Position numbers and translations under genes: made by a program. From the NCBI GenBank assembly GCA_011391855.1, contig JAABPT010000274.1:1-19486 (forward strand): 19,486 bases of DNA, written 5' to 3'. Positions 7,317 through 14,637 of the stretch are shown here, in pieces. The notes beneath the pieces are model-generated. The model did not search any database, was not told where the DNA came from, and saw only the letters and a list, made by a program, of their open reading frames with translations. The stretch comes from Burkholderiales bacterium. GTDB taxonomy: Bacteria > Pseudomonadota > Gammaproteobacteria > Burkholderiales > Burkholderiaceae_C. How positions within the stretch are numbered: the first letter of the stretch is position 1; each line of letters begins with the position of its first letter.

Positions 7317-7820
7317 TCAGGCGGGCAGCAGGCGCGCTGCCGAATCGGGCAGCAGGGGCTTGAGCGAGTGCAGTGCCTGCCCCAGCAACTGCGCGCCTTG
7401 CGAGCCGCGCCAGGGTTCCGATTGTGCGGCCGGCGTGAGCGTCACCACGGTGGCCACCGCCAGCAGCAGCACCAGGCCGCGGAAGACGCCGAAGCCGCTG
7501 CCCAGCATGCGGTCCAGCAGCGAAAGCGGTGTGGCATGAACCAGCATGCGCACCAGCCGCGCCAGCAAGCCCCAGACCACGAGGGCCAGAAAGAAGGCCA
7601 GCGCGAAGGCCGCACCGAGCTGCAGCGCCGAACCGGACTCGCCGAGCGGCAAATGCGGCGCGAGCTGTGGCGCCGCCCATTGCGCCGCGAACCAGGCCAC
7701 CACCCAGCCCGCCAGCGCCAGCGCTTCGTAGACCAGGCCGCGCACGAAACCCACCAGCACCGAAGCCGCCAGCACGGCCAGCAGCAGCCAGTCGATCCAG
7801 GGCAAGGCGGGCCACGCCAT
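7317..7820 (-). CDS. cvpA: CvpA family membrane protein
   Basis: Integral inner-membrane protein of about 167 residues with four hydrophobic segments (around 8-28, 30-50, 66-90 and 105-127). The CvpA family was named for colicin V production and is also linked to envelope stress tolerance. The conserved segment LDRMLGSGFGVFRGLVLLL lies between the third and fourth segments, as expected. The start is ATG at 7820, overlapping by one base the TGA of the SPOR gene; a GTG one codon upstream (7823) is an equal alternative. Position immediately before purF matches many Proteobacteria. The biochemical role is not settled, so the annotation stays at family level. Confidence 0.92.
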   Translation of the reverse strand: MAWPALPWIDWLLLAVLAASVLVGFVRGLVYEALALAGWVVAWFAAQWAAPQLAPHLPLGESGSALQLGAAFALAFFLALVVWGLLARLVRMLVHATPLSLLDRMLGSGFGVFRGLVLLLAVATVVTLTPAAQSEPWRGSQGAQLLGQALHSLKPLLPDSAARLLPA

Positions 7821-8665
7821 CACAGCACCAGAATCGCCGCCGGCAGCCCGGCCGCCTTGATCTTGGCTGCCGCGGCGTCGGCCTGTTCGCGGCTGGCGTA
7901 GGGGCCGATGCGCACCCGTGTGCGCGGGCCGGCCGCCGTGTTGACGACCTGGGTGTAGGTCTGAAGCCCGAGCTTTTCCACGCGCTGCCGGGCTTGGCGC
8001 AAGGCGCCAGGGTCGCTGTAGGCGCCAACCTGCACCACGAAGCGCCCGGCGGTGGGCGCCGAGGCGCCGCCTTCGAGCAGGGCTCGGGCGCGCCCGCCGT
8101 CGTCCGGGCGCGCGGCCGGTGCGGCAGGCGCCGCGGCCACACTGGGGGCGGCAGGCGGCTGCGTTGCGGCAGGGGCAGACGCAGTTGCAGGTGCAGGCCG
8201 ATCCACCGAGTCGGCCGCGGGTCGGGGCGAAACTGGCGCCGCAGCGCTGGCGGCGGGGGCTGGCGCCGACACCACCCCAGACGCATCGGCAGCGCTGGCC
8301 GGATCGCCGGCGCCTGGCGCAGCGCCTGAATCCAGAGTCGCACCTGCGGGCACCTCCGAACCGGCATCCGGCGGCGGTGCAGGCACGGCGGTAGGCCGCG
8401 GCGTGGTGGCTGGCGGGAGTGCCGGTGCCGCAGCCAACTCGCGCGGCCGCACCTCGATGGGCGTGTCCACCGGCAGCGGGCGCGGCTGGGTCTCGAAGAG
8501 CAGCGGAAAGCCGATCACGCCAGCCAGCAGCAGCACCCCGGCGCCCACGAGCCGCCGCCGGGCGCGTGTGCGAGCCTCCTCCACCACCGTTGCGTCGTCG
8601 GCCATGGCCGCACGCGCAGGGCGCTCGGGGGCCGGGTCCTTGGAACGCAGAAAGGGCAGACGCAT
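7820..8665 (-). CDS. SPOR domain protein (DedD-like)
   Basis: Bitopic inner-membrane protein of 281 residues. A positively charged N-terminus (ARTRARRR) precedes a single hydrophobic segment at about 39-57. A long Pro/Ala-rich, probably disordered linker (about 60-200) crosses the periplasm. The C-terminal SPOR domain (about 207-281) starts GRFVVQVGAYSD and ends near AGLPAAILVL. SPOR domains bind denuded glycan strands at division septa. The architecture and the folC-SPOR-cvpA-purF order match DedD of enteric bacteria, so a septal role is likely. The ATG at 8665 lacks a clear ribosome binding site; an in-frame ATG 20 codons later is an alternative. It ends overlapping cvpA by one base. Confidence 0.88.
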   Translation of the reverse strand: MRLPFLRSKDPAPERPARAAMADDATVVEEARTRARRRLVGAGVLLLAGVIGFPLLFETQPRPLPVDTPIEVRPRELAAAPALPPATTPRPTAVPAPPPDAGSEVPAGATLDSGAAPGAGDPASAADASGVVSAPAPAASAAAPVSPRPAADSVDRPAPATASAPAATQPPAAPSVAAAPAAPAARPDDGGRARALLEGGASAPTAGRFVVQVGAYSDPGALRQARQRVEKLGLQTYTQVVNTAAGPRTRVRIGPYASREQADAAAAKIKAAGLPAAILVL

Positions 8666-8703
8666 GCAGGTGGCGGAACAGCCTTGGGGGTCGGCCGGCC
8701 GAG

Positions 8704-10008
8704 TCAGCCCAGGTGGGGCGCGCTCAGCCGGGGCAGGCCCTTCTTGAGCACACCACCCACGGTGTAGAAGGACCCGAAAACCACAATTCTATCGGCGGGG
8801 TCGACGGCCGCCGCGGCGTCGCGCAGTGCGTCGGCCGGGCTGGCGTGCGTATGCACCTGCACTGGCTCGCCGCGTCTGCCAACCAGGGCCGCTTGCACCT
8901 GATCGGCGAGTTCGGCCGCCGTGGCAGCGCGCGGCGTCGGCAGGTCGCAGCAATGCCAGACGTCGACCAGGGGCACCATCCTGGCCAGCAACTCCGGGAT
9001 GTCCTTGTCGCGCATGGCGCCGAAGACGGCGTGCGTGCGCGGAAAAAAGCCCATCGCGTCCAGGTTGACGGCCAGCGCGGCCACCGCCTGCGGGTTGTGC
9101 GCCACGTCGAGCACCAGCGCCGGCTGCCCCGGCACGATCTGGAAGCGGCCCGGCAGTTCCACCATCGCCAGGCCGTTGCGGATGGCCTGGGCGCTGATCG
9201 GCAGCCGCTCGCGCAAGGCCTCGAGCGCGGCGATGGCGCCGGCGGCGTTGAGCAACTGGTTGGCACCGCGCAGTGCTGGATACGACAGTGCGTGGTAGCG
9301 CCGTCCGCGACCGCTCCAGGCCCACTGCTGGCGGTCGCCGCGGTGGTTGAAGTCGCGGCCCACCAGCCACAGGTCGGCGCCGATGGCCTCGGCGTGCGCC
9401 ACCACGCTGGCCGGCGGCAGCGGGTCGCTCACCACCGCCGGCTTGGCCGGCCGCATGATCTGCGCCTTTTCCAGGCCGATGGACTCGCGGTCGTTGCCCA
9501 AATATTCCATGTGGTCCAGCGCGATGCTGGTGATCACTGCGCAGTCGGTGTCGAAGGCGTTGACCGAGTCGAAGCGCCCGCCCAGGCCCACTTCCAGGAT
9601 CACCAGGTCCAGCGCCGCCAGCGAGAGCAGCCGCGCGATGGCCAGGGTGCTGAATTCGAACTGCGTCAGCGCGATCTCGCCACGCGCGGTTTCGACGGCC
9701 TCGAAGTGCGGCAGCAGCGCCTCGGCGGCCACCGGTTCGCCGCCGAGGCGGCAGCGTTCCTCGAAGTGCACCAGTTCAGGCTTCTGGTACAGCCCCGTGC
9801 GGTAGCCGGCGTGGCGCGCGATGGATTCGATCATGGCGCAGGTGGAGCCCTTGCCGTTGGTGCCGGCCACCGTGATCACCGGAACACGGAACTGGATGCC
9901 CAGCCGCCGCGCCACTTCCACCGTGCGCTCCAGCGACAGGTCCATGGTCTTGGGGTGCAGGCGCGCGCAATGGGCGAGCCATTCCTGCAGGGTGGCGGGT
10001 GCGGTCAT
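8704..10008 (-). CDS. folC: Bifunctional folylpolyglutamate / dihydrofolate synthase
   Basis: Mur-ligase family ATP-dependent enzyme of 434 residues. It adds glutamate to dihydropteroate and then extends the gamma-glutamyl tail of folates. The P-loop VAGTNGKGSTCAMI (GKGST around 52-56) is near the N-terminus. The central LVILEVGLGGRFDSVNAFD and SIALDHMEYLGND follow, the latter holding the conserved magnesium-site histidine. The C-terminal domain has DVAHNPQAV. The ATG at 10008 is preferred; a TTG at 10029 inside the upstream hairpin is also in frame. The gene lies between accD and the SPOR gene, as in many Proteobacteria. Assignment is firm. Confidence 0.96.
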   Translation of the reverse strand: MTAPATLQEWLAHCARLHPKTMDLSLERTVEVARRLGIQFRVPVITVAGTNGKGSTCAMIESIARHAGYRTGLYQKPELVHFEERCRLGGEPVAAEALLPHFEAVETARGEIALTQFEFSTLAIARLLSLAALDLVILEVGLGGRFDSVNAFDTDCAVITSIALDHMEYLGNDRESIGLEKAQIMRPAKPAVVSDPLPPASVVAHAEAIGADLWLVGRDFNHRGDRQQWAWSGRGRRYHALSYPALRGANQLLNAAGAIAALEALRERLPISAQAIRNGLAMVELPGRFQIVPGQPALVLDVAHNPQAVAALAVNLDAMGFFPRTHAVFGAMRDKDIPELLARMVPLVDVWHCCDLPTPRAATAAELADQVQAALVGRRGEPVQVHTHASPADALRDAAAAVDPADRIVVFGSFYTVGGVLKKGLPRLSAPHLG

Positions 10009-10018
10009 CGAAGTGGAA

Positions 10019-10038
10019 CCGGGCCGCAAACGGCCCGG
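10019..10038. other. Perfect 8-bp hairpin between accD and folC
   Basis: CCGGGCCG (10019-10026) and CGGCCCGG (10031-10038) pair perfectly around CAAA (TTTG on the coding strand). It occupies the gap between the accD stop and the folC start, ending 10 bases before the folC ATG. No T-tract follows on either strand, so it is more likely an mRNA stability or translation element than a strong terminator. Confidence 0.55.
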
Positions 10039-10065
10039 CTGGAATGGAGTGATGGAGGTGTTCCG

Positions 10066-10938
10066 TCAGGCGACCGCATCTGCGCTCTGGCGTTGCAGCA
10101 TCGCCAGCATTCTGGCGATGGTCGGGCGCAGTTGCCGCCGATCGACGATCATGTCCAGCGCCCCGGTGCCGAGCAGGAATTCGCTGCGCTGGAAACCTTC
10201 GGGCAGCTTCTCGCGCACCGTGTTTTCGATCACGCGCGGGCCGGCGAAGCCGATCAGCGCCTTGGGTTCGGCAATGACCACGTCGCCGACGAAGGCGAAG
10301 CTGGCCGAGACACCGCCCATGGTGGGGTCGGTGAGCACGCTGATGTACGGCAGCCCGGCCTTGGCCAGGCGCGTCAGCGAGGCGTTGGTCTTGGCCATCT
10401 GCAGCAGGCTCAGCAGCCCCTCCTGCATGCGCGCGCCGCCAGTGGCGGTGAAGCTGACGAAGGGCACTTTCTGCTCGACCGCGGCTTCGACGCCGCGCAC
10501 GAAGCGTTCACCCACCACCGAACCCATCGACCCGCCCATGAATTCGAATTCGAAGCAGGCGGCCACCAGCGGCACGCTCATCACCGCGCCGCCCACCACC
10601 ACCAGCGCGTCGGTCTCGCCGGTGCTCTCCAGCGCCGCCTTCAGCCGCGCCGGGTATTTCTTGCTGTCCTTGAATTTCAGCGCGTCGACCGGCAGCACCT
10701 CCTGGCCGATCTCCCAGCGCCCTTCCGGGTCCAGGAAGGCGTCGAGCCGCGGCCGTGCACCGATGCGGTGGTGGTGGTCGCACTTGGGGCAGACATTGAG
10801 GTTCTGCTCCAGGTCGGTCTTGTAGAGCACCGTTTCGCACGCAGGACACTTGATCCACAGACCCTCGGGCACGACACGGCGCCCGGCCGGGTCGGTGGGT
10901 TGGATCTTCGGTGGCAGCAGTTTCTCAAGCCAACTCAT
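10066..10938 (-). CDS. accD: Acetyl-CoA carboxylase carboxyltransferase subunit beta
   Basis: Beta subunit of the carboxyltransferase that makes malonyl-CoA for fatty acid synthesis; it pairs with AccA elsewhere in the genome. The 290 residues match the family length. The N-terminal four-cysteine zinc ribbon (CPAC at 31-34, CPKC at 50-53) is intact. The crotonase-like core contains GGARMQEGLLSLLQMAKT and DPTMGGVSASFA. GGAG lies upstream of the ATG at 10938 (MSWLEKLLPP). It follows trpA by 19 bp, and trpA-accD-folC is a widely conserved order. Confidence 0.97.
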   Translation of the reverse strand: MSWLEKLLPPKIQPTDPAGRRVVPEGLWIKCPACETVLYKTDLEQNLNVCPKCDHHHRIGARPRLDAFLDPEGRWEIGQEVLPVDALKFKDSKKYPARLKAALESTGETDALVVVGGAVMSVPLVAACFEFEFMGGSMGSVVGERFVRGVEAAVEQKVPFVSFTATGGARMQEGLLSLLQMAKTNASLTRLAKAGLPYISVLTDPTMGGVSASFAFVGDVVIAEPKALIGFAGPRVIENTVREKLPEGFQRSEFLLGTGALDMIVDRRQLRPTIARMLAMLQRQSADAVA

Positions 10939-10957
10939 CGGATTGCTCTCCTGCGGT

Positions 10958-11776
10958 TCAGGCGTCCAGGGCGGCGCGGATCTCGGCCATGAAGCCGCGC
11001 GCTGCGGCAGGCGCATTGTGGCGTGTCTCGGTTTCCAGGATCTGGATCAGCCGCGAGCCGATCACCACCGCGTCGGCCTCCTGTGCCACGGCGCGCGCGG
11101 TGGCCGCGTCGCGGATGCCGAAACCCACGCCCACCGGCACCTGCACGTGGGCACGGATGCGCGGCACCATCGCCGCCACGGCGGCGGTGTCCAGGTGGCC
11201 GGCGCCCGTGACGCCCTTCAACGACACGTAGTAGACATAGCCGGTGGCGATGCGCCCGACCTGTTCCATGCGCTCCTCGGTGGAGGTGGGCGCAAGCAGG
11301 AAGATGAGGTCCAGCCCGGCCGCCTTCAGCCGCGCGGCGAAGGTCTCGCATTCCTCGGGCGGGTAGTCCACCACCAGCACGCCGTCGACGCCGGCGGCGG
11401 CGGCGTCGCGGATGAAGGCGCCGCCAACGCCTGGGCTTTCGCGCTGGTCGTAACGTTCGATCGGGTTGGCGTAGCCCATCAGCACCACCGGCGTGCGGCT
11501 GTTGTCGCGGCGGAAGTCGCGCACCATGGCCAGCACCTGCGGCAGGCCGATGCCGCGCGAGAGCGCACGCTCGCTGGCCTTCTGGATGACGGGACCGTCG
11601 GCCATGGGGTCACTGAACGGCACGCCGAGTTCGATGATGTCGGCGCCGCCGTCGGCCAGCGCCTGCATGATCTCCGGCGTGGCGTCGGCGTAGGGGTCGC
11701 CGGCGGTAACGTAGGGGATCAGCGCGGTACGGCCTTGCGCCTTCAGCGTGGCCAGGGTGTTCTGGATGCGGCTCAT
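10958..11776 (-). CDS. trpA: Tryptophan synthase alpha subunit
   Basis: TIM-barrel subunit of 272 residues that cleaves indole-3-glycerol phosphate and sends indole to TrpB. The catalytic acids are both present: Glu49 in DIIELGVPFSDP and Asp60 in ADGPVIQ. The phosphate-binding segment PVGVGFGIRD and GVTGAGH are visible. The ATG overlaps the trpB stop by 4 bp (ATGA), the usual coupling of the two subunits. Just upstream, inside the end of trpB, is a double-hairpin repeat that could affect this coupling. Assignment is firm. Confidence 0.97.
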   Translation of the reverse strand: MSRIQNTLATLKAQGRTALIPYVTAGDPYADATPEIMQALADGGADIIELGVPFSDPMADGPVIQKASERALSRGIGLPQVLAMVRDFRRDNSRTPVVLMGYANPIERYDQRESPGVGGAFIRDAAAAGVDGVLVVDYPPEECETFAARLKAAGLDLIFLLAPTSTEERMEQVGRIATGYVYYVSLKGVTGAGHLDTAAVAAMVPRIRAHVQVPVGVGFGIRDAATARAVAQEADAVVIGSRLIQILETETRHNAPAAARGFMAEIRAALDA

Positions 11777-13125
11777 GCCGACCTCCCCCTCACCCCGGCC
11801 CTCTCCCCCGTGGCCGGGGGAGAGGGGGAATGCATGGCCCCCTCTCCCGCTTGCGGGAGAGGGCTGGGGTGAGGGCCGGCCCCCTTGACGCTCTGCCCGC
11901 GGCACGAAGGCCGGCAGTAGAACTCGGCGCCGGTGAGGTCGGCCACGGTGCCGATGTCCTTGTCGCCACGACCCGACAGGTTCACCAGCAGGTGCTGGTC
12001 GGGCCGCATCGTCGCAGCCAGGGTCATGGCGTAGGCCACTGCGTGGCTGGATTCCAGCGCCGGGATGATGCCCTCGGTGCGGCACAGGCGGTGGAAGGCC
12101 GCCAGCGCCTCGTCGTCGGTCACCGCCACGTATTCAGCGCGCCCAATGTCCTTCAGGTAGGCATGCTCGGGGCCGACGCCTGGATAGTCGAGCCCAGCCG
12201 AGATGGAATGCGTCTCGGTGATCTGGCCGTTGGCGTCCTGCAGCAGGTAGGTGCGGTTGCCGTGCAGCACGCCGGGCGAGCCGGCCGACAGCGAGGCCGC
12301 ATGCTTGCCGCTGGCCAGGCCCTGCCCCGCCGCCTCGACGCCGATCAGCCGCGTCGCATCAAACGGGATGTAGGGGTAGAAGATGCCCATGGCATTGCTG
12401 CCGCCACCCACGCAGGCGATCACGGCGTCGGGCTGCGCGCCTTCACGACCGATCTGCGTCGGCATCTGCAGCAGGCATTCGTCGCCAATGACGCGCTGGA
12501 AGTCGCGCACCATCATCGGGTAGGGGTGCGGGCCGGCCACGGTGCCGATGATGTAGAAGGTGTTCTCCACGTTCGTCACCCAGTCGCGCAATGCCTCGTT
12601 GAGCGCGTCCTTCAGCGTGCGGCTGCCGCTGTCCACCGGCACCACCTTCGCGCCGAGCAGGTGCATGCGGTACACATTCGGGCTCTGGCGCTTGACGTCC
12701 TCGCTGCCCATGTAGACCACGCATTCCATGCCATAGCGCGCGCAGATGGTGGCCGTGGCCACGCCATGCTGGCCGGCACCGGTCTCGGCAATCACGCGCG
12801 GCTTGCCCATGCGGCGCGCCAGCAGCGCCTGGCCGATGGTGTTGTTGATCTTGTGCGCGCCGGTGTGATTCAGGTCCTCGCGCTTCAAGTGGATCTGCGC
12901 GCCGCCCACCTCGCGCGACAGCCGCGCGGCGTGGTACACGGGGCTCGGCCGGCCGACGAAATGCTGCAGTTCGTGGCGGAATTCGGCCATGAACTCGGCG
13001 TCCTGGCGATAGCGGTCGTAATTCGCCTCGAGCTCGCGCAGCGCGTGGATCAGCGTCTCGGCGACGAAGGTGCCGCCGTAGGGCCCGAAATGCCCGCGGG
13101 CGTCGGGCTGGTGGTAGTCGAACAT
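11773..13125 (-). CDS. trpB: Tryptophan synthase beta subunit with repeat-encoded tail
   Basis: PLP enzyme that joins indole and serine to make tryptophan, in a complex with TrpA. The PLP lysine is Lys92 in NHTGAHKINNTIGQ; ETGAGQHGVATA, GGGSNAMGIF and LSGRGDKDIGTVADL are all intact. The ATG at 13125 has AGGAA upstream. At 450 residues it is longer than usual (about 395-430). Conserved sequence ends near YCRPSCRGQSVKG; residues about 417-450 are encoded by a palindromic repeat and read as Pro/Gly/Ser-rich sequence (for example PHPSPLPQAGEG). This tail is unlikely to be an ancestral part of the fold. The enzyme should still be active, because all active-site regions are present. The gene lies 55 bp after trpF and overlaps trpA. 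Confidence 0.96.
   Translation of the reverse strand: MFDYHQPDARGHFGPYGGTFVAETLIHALRELEANYDRYRQDAEFMAEFRHELQHFVGRPSPVYHAARLSREVGGAQIHLKREDLNHTGAHKINNTIGQALLARRMGKPRVIAETGAGQHGVATATICARYGMECVVYMGSEDVKRQSPNVYRMHLLGAKVVPVDSGSRTLKDALNEALRDWVTNVENTFYIIGTVAGPHPYPMMVRDFQRVIGDECLLQMPTQIGREGAQPDAVIACVGGGSNAMGIFYPYIPFDATRLIGVEAAGQGLASGKHAASLSAGSPGVLHGNRTYLLQDANGQITETHSISAGLDYPGVGPEHAYLKDIGRAEYVAVTDDEALAAFHRLCRTEGIIPALESSHAVAYAMTLAATMRPDQHLLVNLSGRGDKDIGTVADLTGAEFYCRPSCRGQSVKGAGPHPSPLPQAGEGAMHSPSPPATGERAGVRGRSA
11787..11875. repeat. REP-like double-hairpin repeat in the 3' end of trpB
   Basis: The outer arms CCCTCACCCCGGCCC (11787-11801) and GGGCTGGGGTGAGGG (11861-11875) are inverted repeats with one mismatch. 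They share their inner ends with two hairpins. The first has arms 11799-11809 and 11816-11826 (perfect 11 bp, 6-base loop). The second has arms 11840-11850 and 11853-11863 (11 bp with a 2-base loop, or 10 bp with loop CTTG). The CCCTCTCCC/GGGAGAGGG theme looks like the dispersed intergenic palindromes of GC-rich Proteobacteria, whose conceptual translation often reads 'PSPLPQAGEG'. No second copy occurs in the window. Confidence 0.85.
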
Positions 13126-13180
13126 GGGGATTCCTGTGCTGTGGCCGGCGCCGAGGGGCTTGGCGCGGCCTGTATGGTCT

Positions 13181-13894
13181 TCAGGCGGTGAGGCTTGGGT
13201 CGGCCTCGCGCACCGCCTGGCAGAACCGGCGCATCAGCCCTGCATCCTTGATGCCCGGGGACTGCTCCACGCCGGAGCTCACGTCAACGGCCCAGGGCCG
13301 CACGCGCCGTACGCCGTCGGTCACGTTGGCAGGATTCAACCCACCAGACAAAACGAGCGGACAGGGAACGCTTGCTGGAATCCGAGACCAATCGAAGACC
13401 TTTCCGGCCCCGCCGTAACCGGCCACATGGGCGTCGAGCAGCAGGGCTTGTGCACCTTGGAAACGAGCCGCGAAGTCTAACAAATCGATATCCGGCGCCA
13501 TGCGCGCGGCGCGCAAGTAGGGGCGACGGGCTGCGGCGCACTGTGCCGGCGTTTCGTCGCCGTGGAATTGCAGCAGCGCCAGCGGCGCCAGGTCGACGGC
13601 GCGGCGCACTTCGCCGGCGCTGGCATTGACGAAGAGCAGCACCGGCGTCACGAAAGGCGGCAGGCGGCCGGCCAGCAAGGCTGCGCGTTCGGGCGTGACA
13701 TGGCGCGCACTGCCTGGCCAGAGCACGAAGCCCAGCGCGTCGGCACCGGCCGCTACGGCGGCGTCGACGTCGGCCTCGCGTGTGAGGCCGCAGATCTTGA
13801 TCCGGGTGCGAGCACCCGCGGGAGGGCCGCCCAGGCCGCCGCCCGCAGTCTCAGGCGATCCAGTCCATGGCGGCGGTGTGCTGGGGGATGGCAT
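13181..13894 (-). CDS. trpF: Phosphoribosylanthranilate isomerase
   Basis: TIM-barrel enzyme of tryptophan synthesis that isomerises phosphoribosylanthranilate. The catalytic cysteine is in RIKICGLTRE. The catalytic aspartate lies in LLLDAHVAGYGGAGKVFDW, and PLVLSGGLNP and AVDVSSGVE complete the phosphate site. The end is normal. The start is uncertain: conserved sequence begins at TRIKICG (about 13802), but no in-frame ATG, GTG or TTG lies between it and the truA stop. The nearest is the ATG at 13894, overlapping truA by 44 bp and giving 237 residues with an odd Pro/Gly-rich leader. A CTG at about 13836 is another possibility. trpF precedes trpB by 55 bp. Confidence 0.9.
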   Translation of the reverse strand: MPSPSTPPPWTGSPETAGGGLGGPPAGARTRIKICGLTREADVDAAVAAGADALGFVLWPGSARHVTPERAALLAGRLPPFVTPVLLFVNASAGEVRRAVDLAPLALLQFHGDETPAQCAAARRPYLRAARMAPDIDLLDFAARFQGAQALLLDAHVAGYGGAGKVFDWSRIPASVPCPLVLSGGLNPANVTDGVRRVRPWAVDVSSGVEQSPGIKDAGLMRRFCQAVREADPSLTA

Positions 13895-14636
13895 GCACCG
13901 CATCGTAGTACGGGCCCAGGAAGTACAGACCCTCGGGCGGAAAGGTCGGCGCCGCGGCGTCGCGGCTGCGCGCGGCCAGCACCTCGGCCATCCAGCCGGG
14001 CGCCTGGCGACCGCTGCCCACCGCCAGCAGGCAGCCCATGAGATTGCGCACCATGTGGTGCAGGAAGGCATTGGCATCGAAGTCGAAGCGCCAGTAAGCG
14101 CCGCGGCGGCTGATCTCCAAACTGCGCAGCGTCTTCACCGGCGTCGGCGACTGGCAGCCGGCGGCGCGAAAGGAACTGAAGTCGTGCTCGCCCAGCACCT
14201 GCGCCGCGGCAGCGCGCATGGCCTGGCCGTCCAGCGGCCGGAAGACCCAGCCCACCAGTCCGTGCTCCAGTGCCGGCCGCGTGGGCGACTCCAGCACGAC
14301 GAAGCGGTAGCGGCGTCCGCGCGCGCTGTTGCGGGCGTGAAAGCCGGCGGACACCGGCTGGCACCACTGCACCGCCATGTCGTGCGGCAGGTAGCGGTTG
14401 GTGCCGCGCACCCAGGCAAAGACATCGCGCTCGATGCCGGTGTCGATGTGCACGACCTGGTTCAGCGCATGTACGCCGCTGTCGGTGCGGCCGGCGCAGA
14501 CGGTAACCACCGGCTCGGCGGCAAAGGCCATGAGCGCCGCCTCCACCGCGTCCTGCACGGTGCGGCCGTCGGGCTGCGACTGCCAGCCGTGGTAGCCCTG
14601 CCCGCGGTAAGACAGGCCCAGCGCCAGTCGCTGCAA
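13851..14636 (-). CDS. truA: tRNA pseudouridine(38-40) synthase
   Basis: Modifies uridines 38-40 in the anticodon arm of many tRNAs. The catalytic aspartate is Asp52 in AGRTDSGVHALNQV. GYHGWQSQP near the N-terminus and HHMVRNLMG in the C-terminal half are also typical. Homologues begin with a short stretch before 'RLALGLSYRG', which points to the TTG at 14636 (LQRLALGLSY); no ATG or GTG lies closer in this frame. That places the start one base after the fimV stop, so translation is probably coupled to fimV. The resulting 261 residues match the family. The frame stays open far upstream only as an overlap with fimV. Confidence 0.94.
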   Translation of the reverse strand: MQRLALGLSYRGQGYHGWQSQPDGRTVQDAVEAALMAFAAEPVVTVCAGRTDSGVHALNQVVHIDTGIERDVFAWVRGTNRYLPHDMAVQWCQPVSAGFHARNSARGRRYRFVVLESPTRPALEHGLVGWVFRPLDGQAMRAAAAQVLGEHDFSSFRAAGCQSPTPVKTLRSLEISRRGAYWRFDFDANAFLHHMVRNLMGCLLAVGSGRQAPGWMAEVLAARSRDAAAPTFPPEGLYFLGPYYDAVHAIPQHTAAMDWIA

Positions 14637-14637
14637 C

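Noticed and set aside
8419..10992. Long + strand open frame (857 codons) opposite folC and accD
   Set aside because: Both antisense genes have complete catalytic motifs. The + strand translation is rich in Arg, His and Gln and has no recognisable domain.
11787..11875. Intrinsic terminator between trpB and trpA
   Set aside because: The hairpins lie inside the coding frame and have no T-tract. A terminator there would separate the obligate partner trpA from trpB; a dispersed repeat explains it better.
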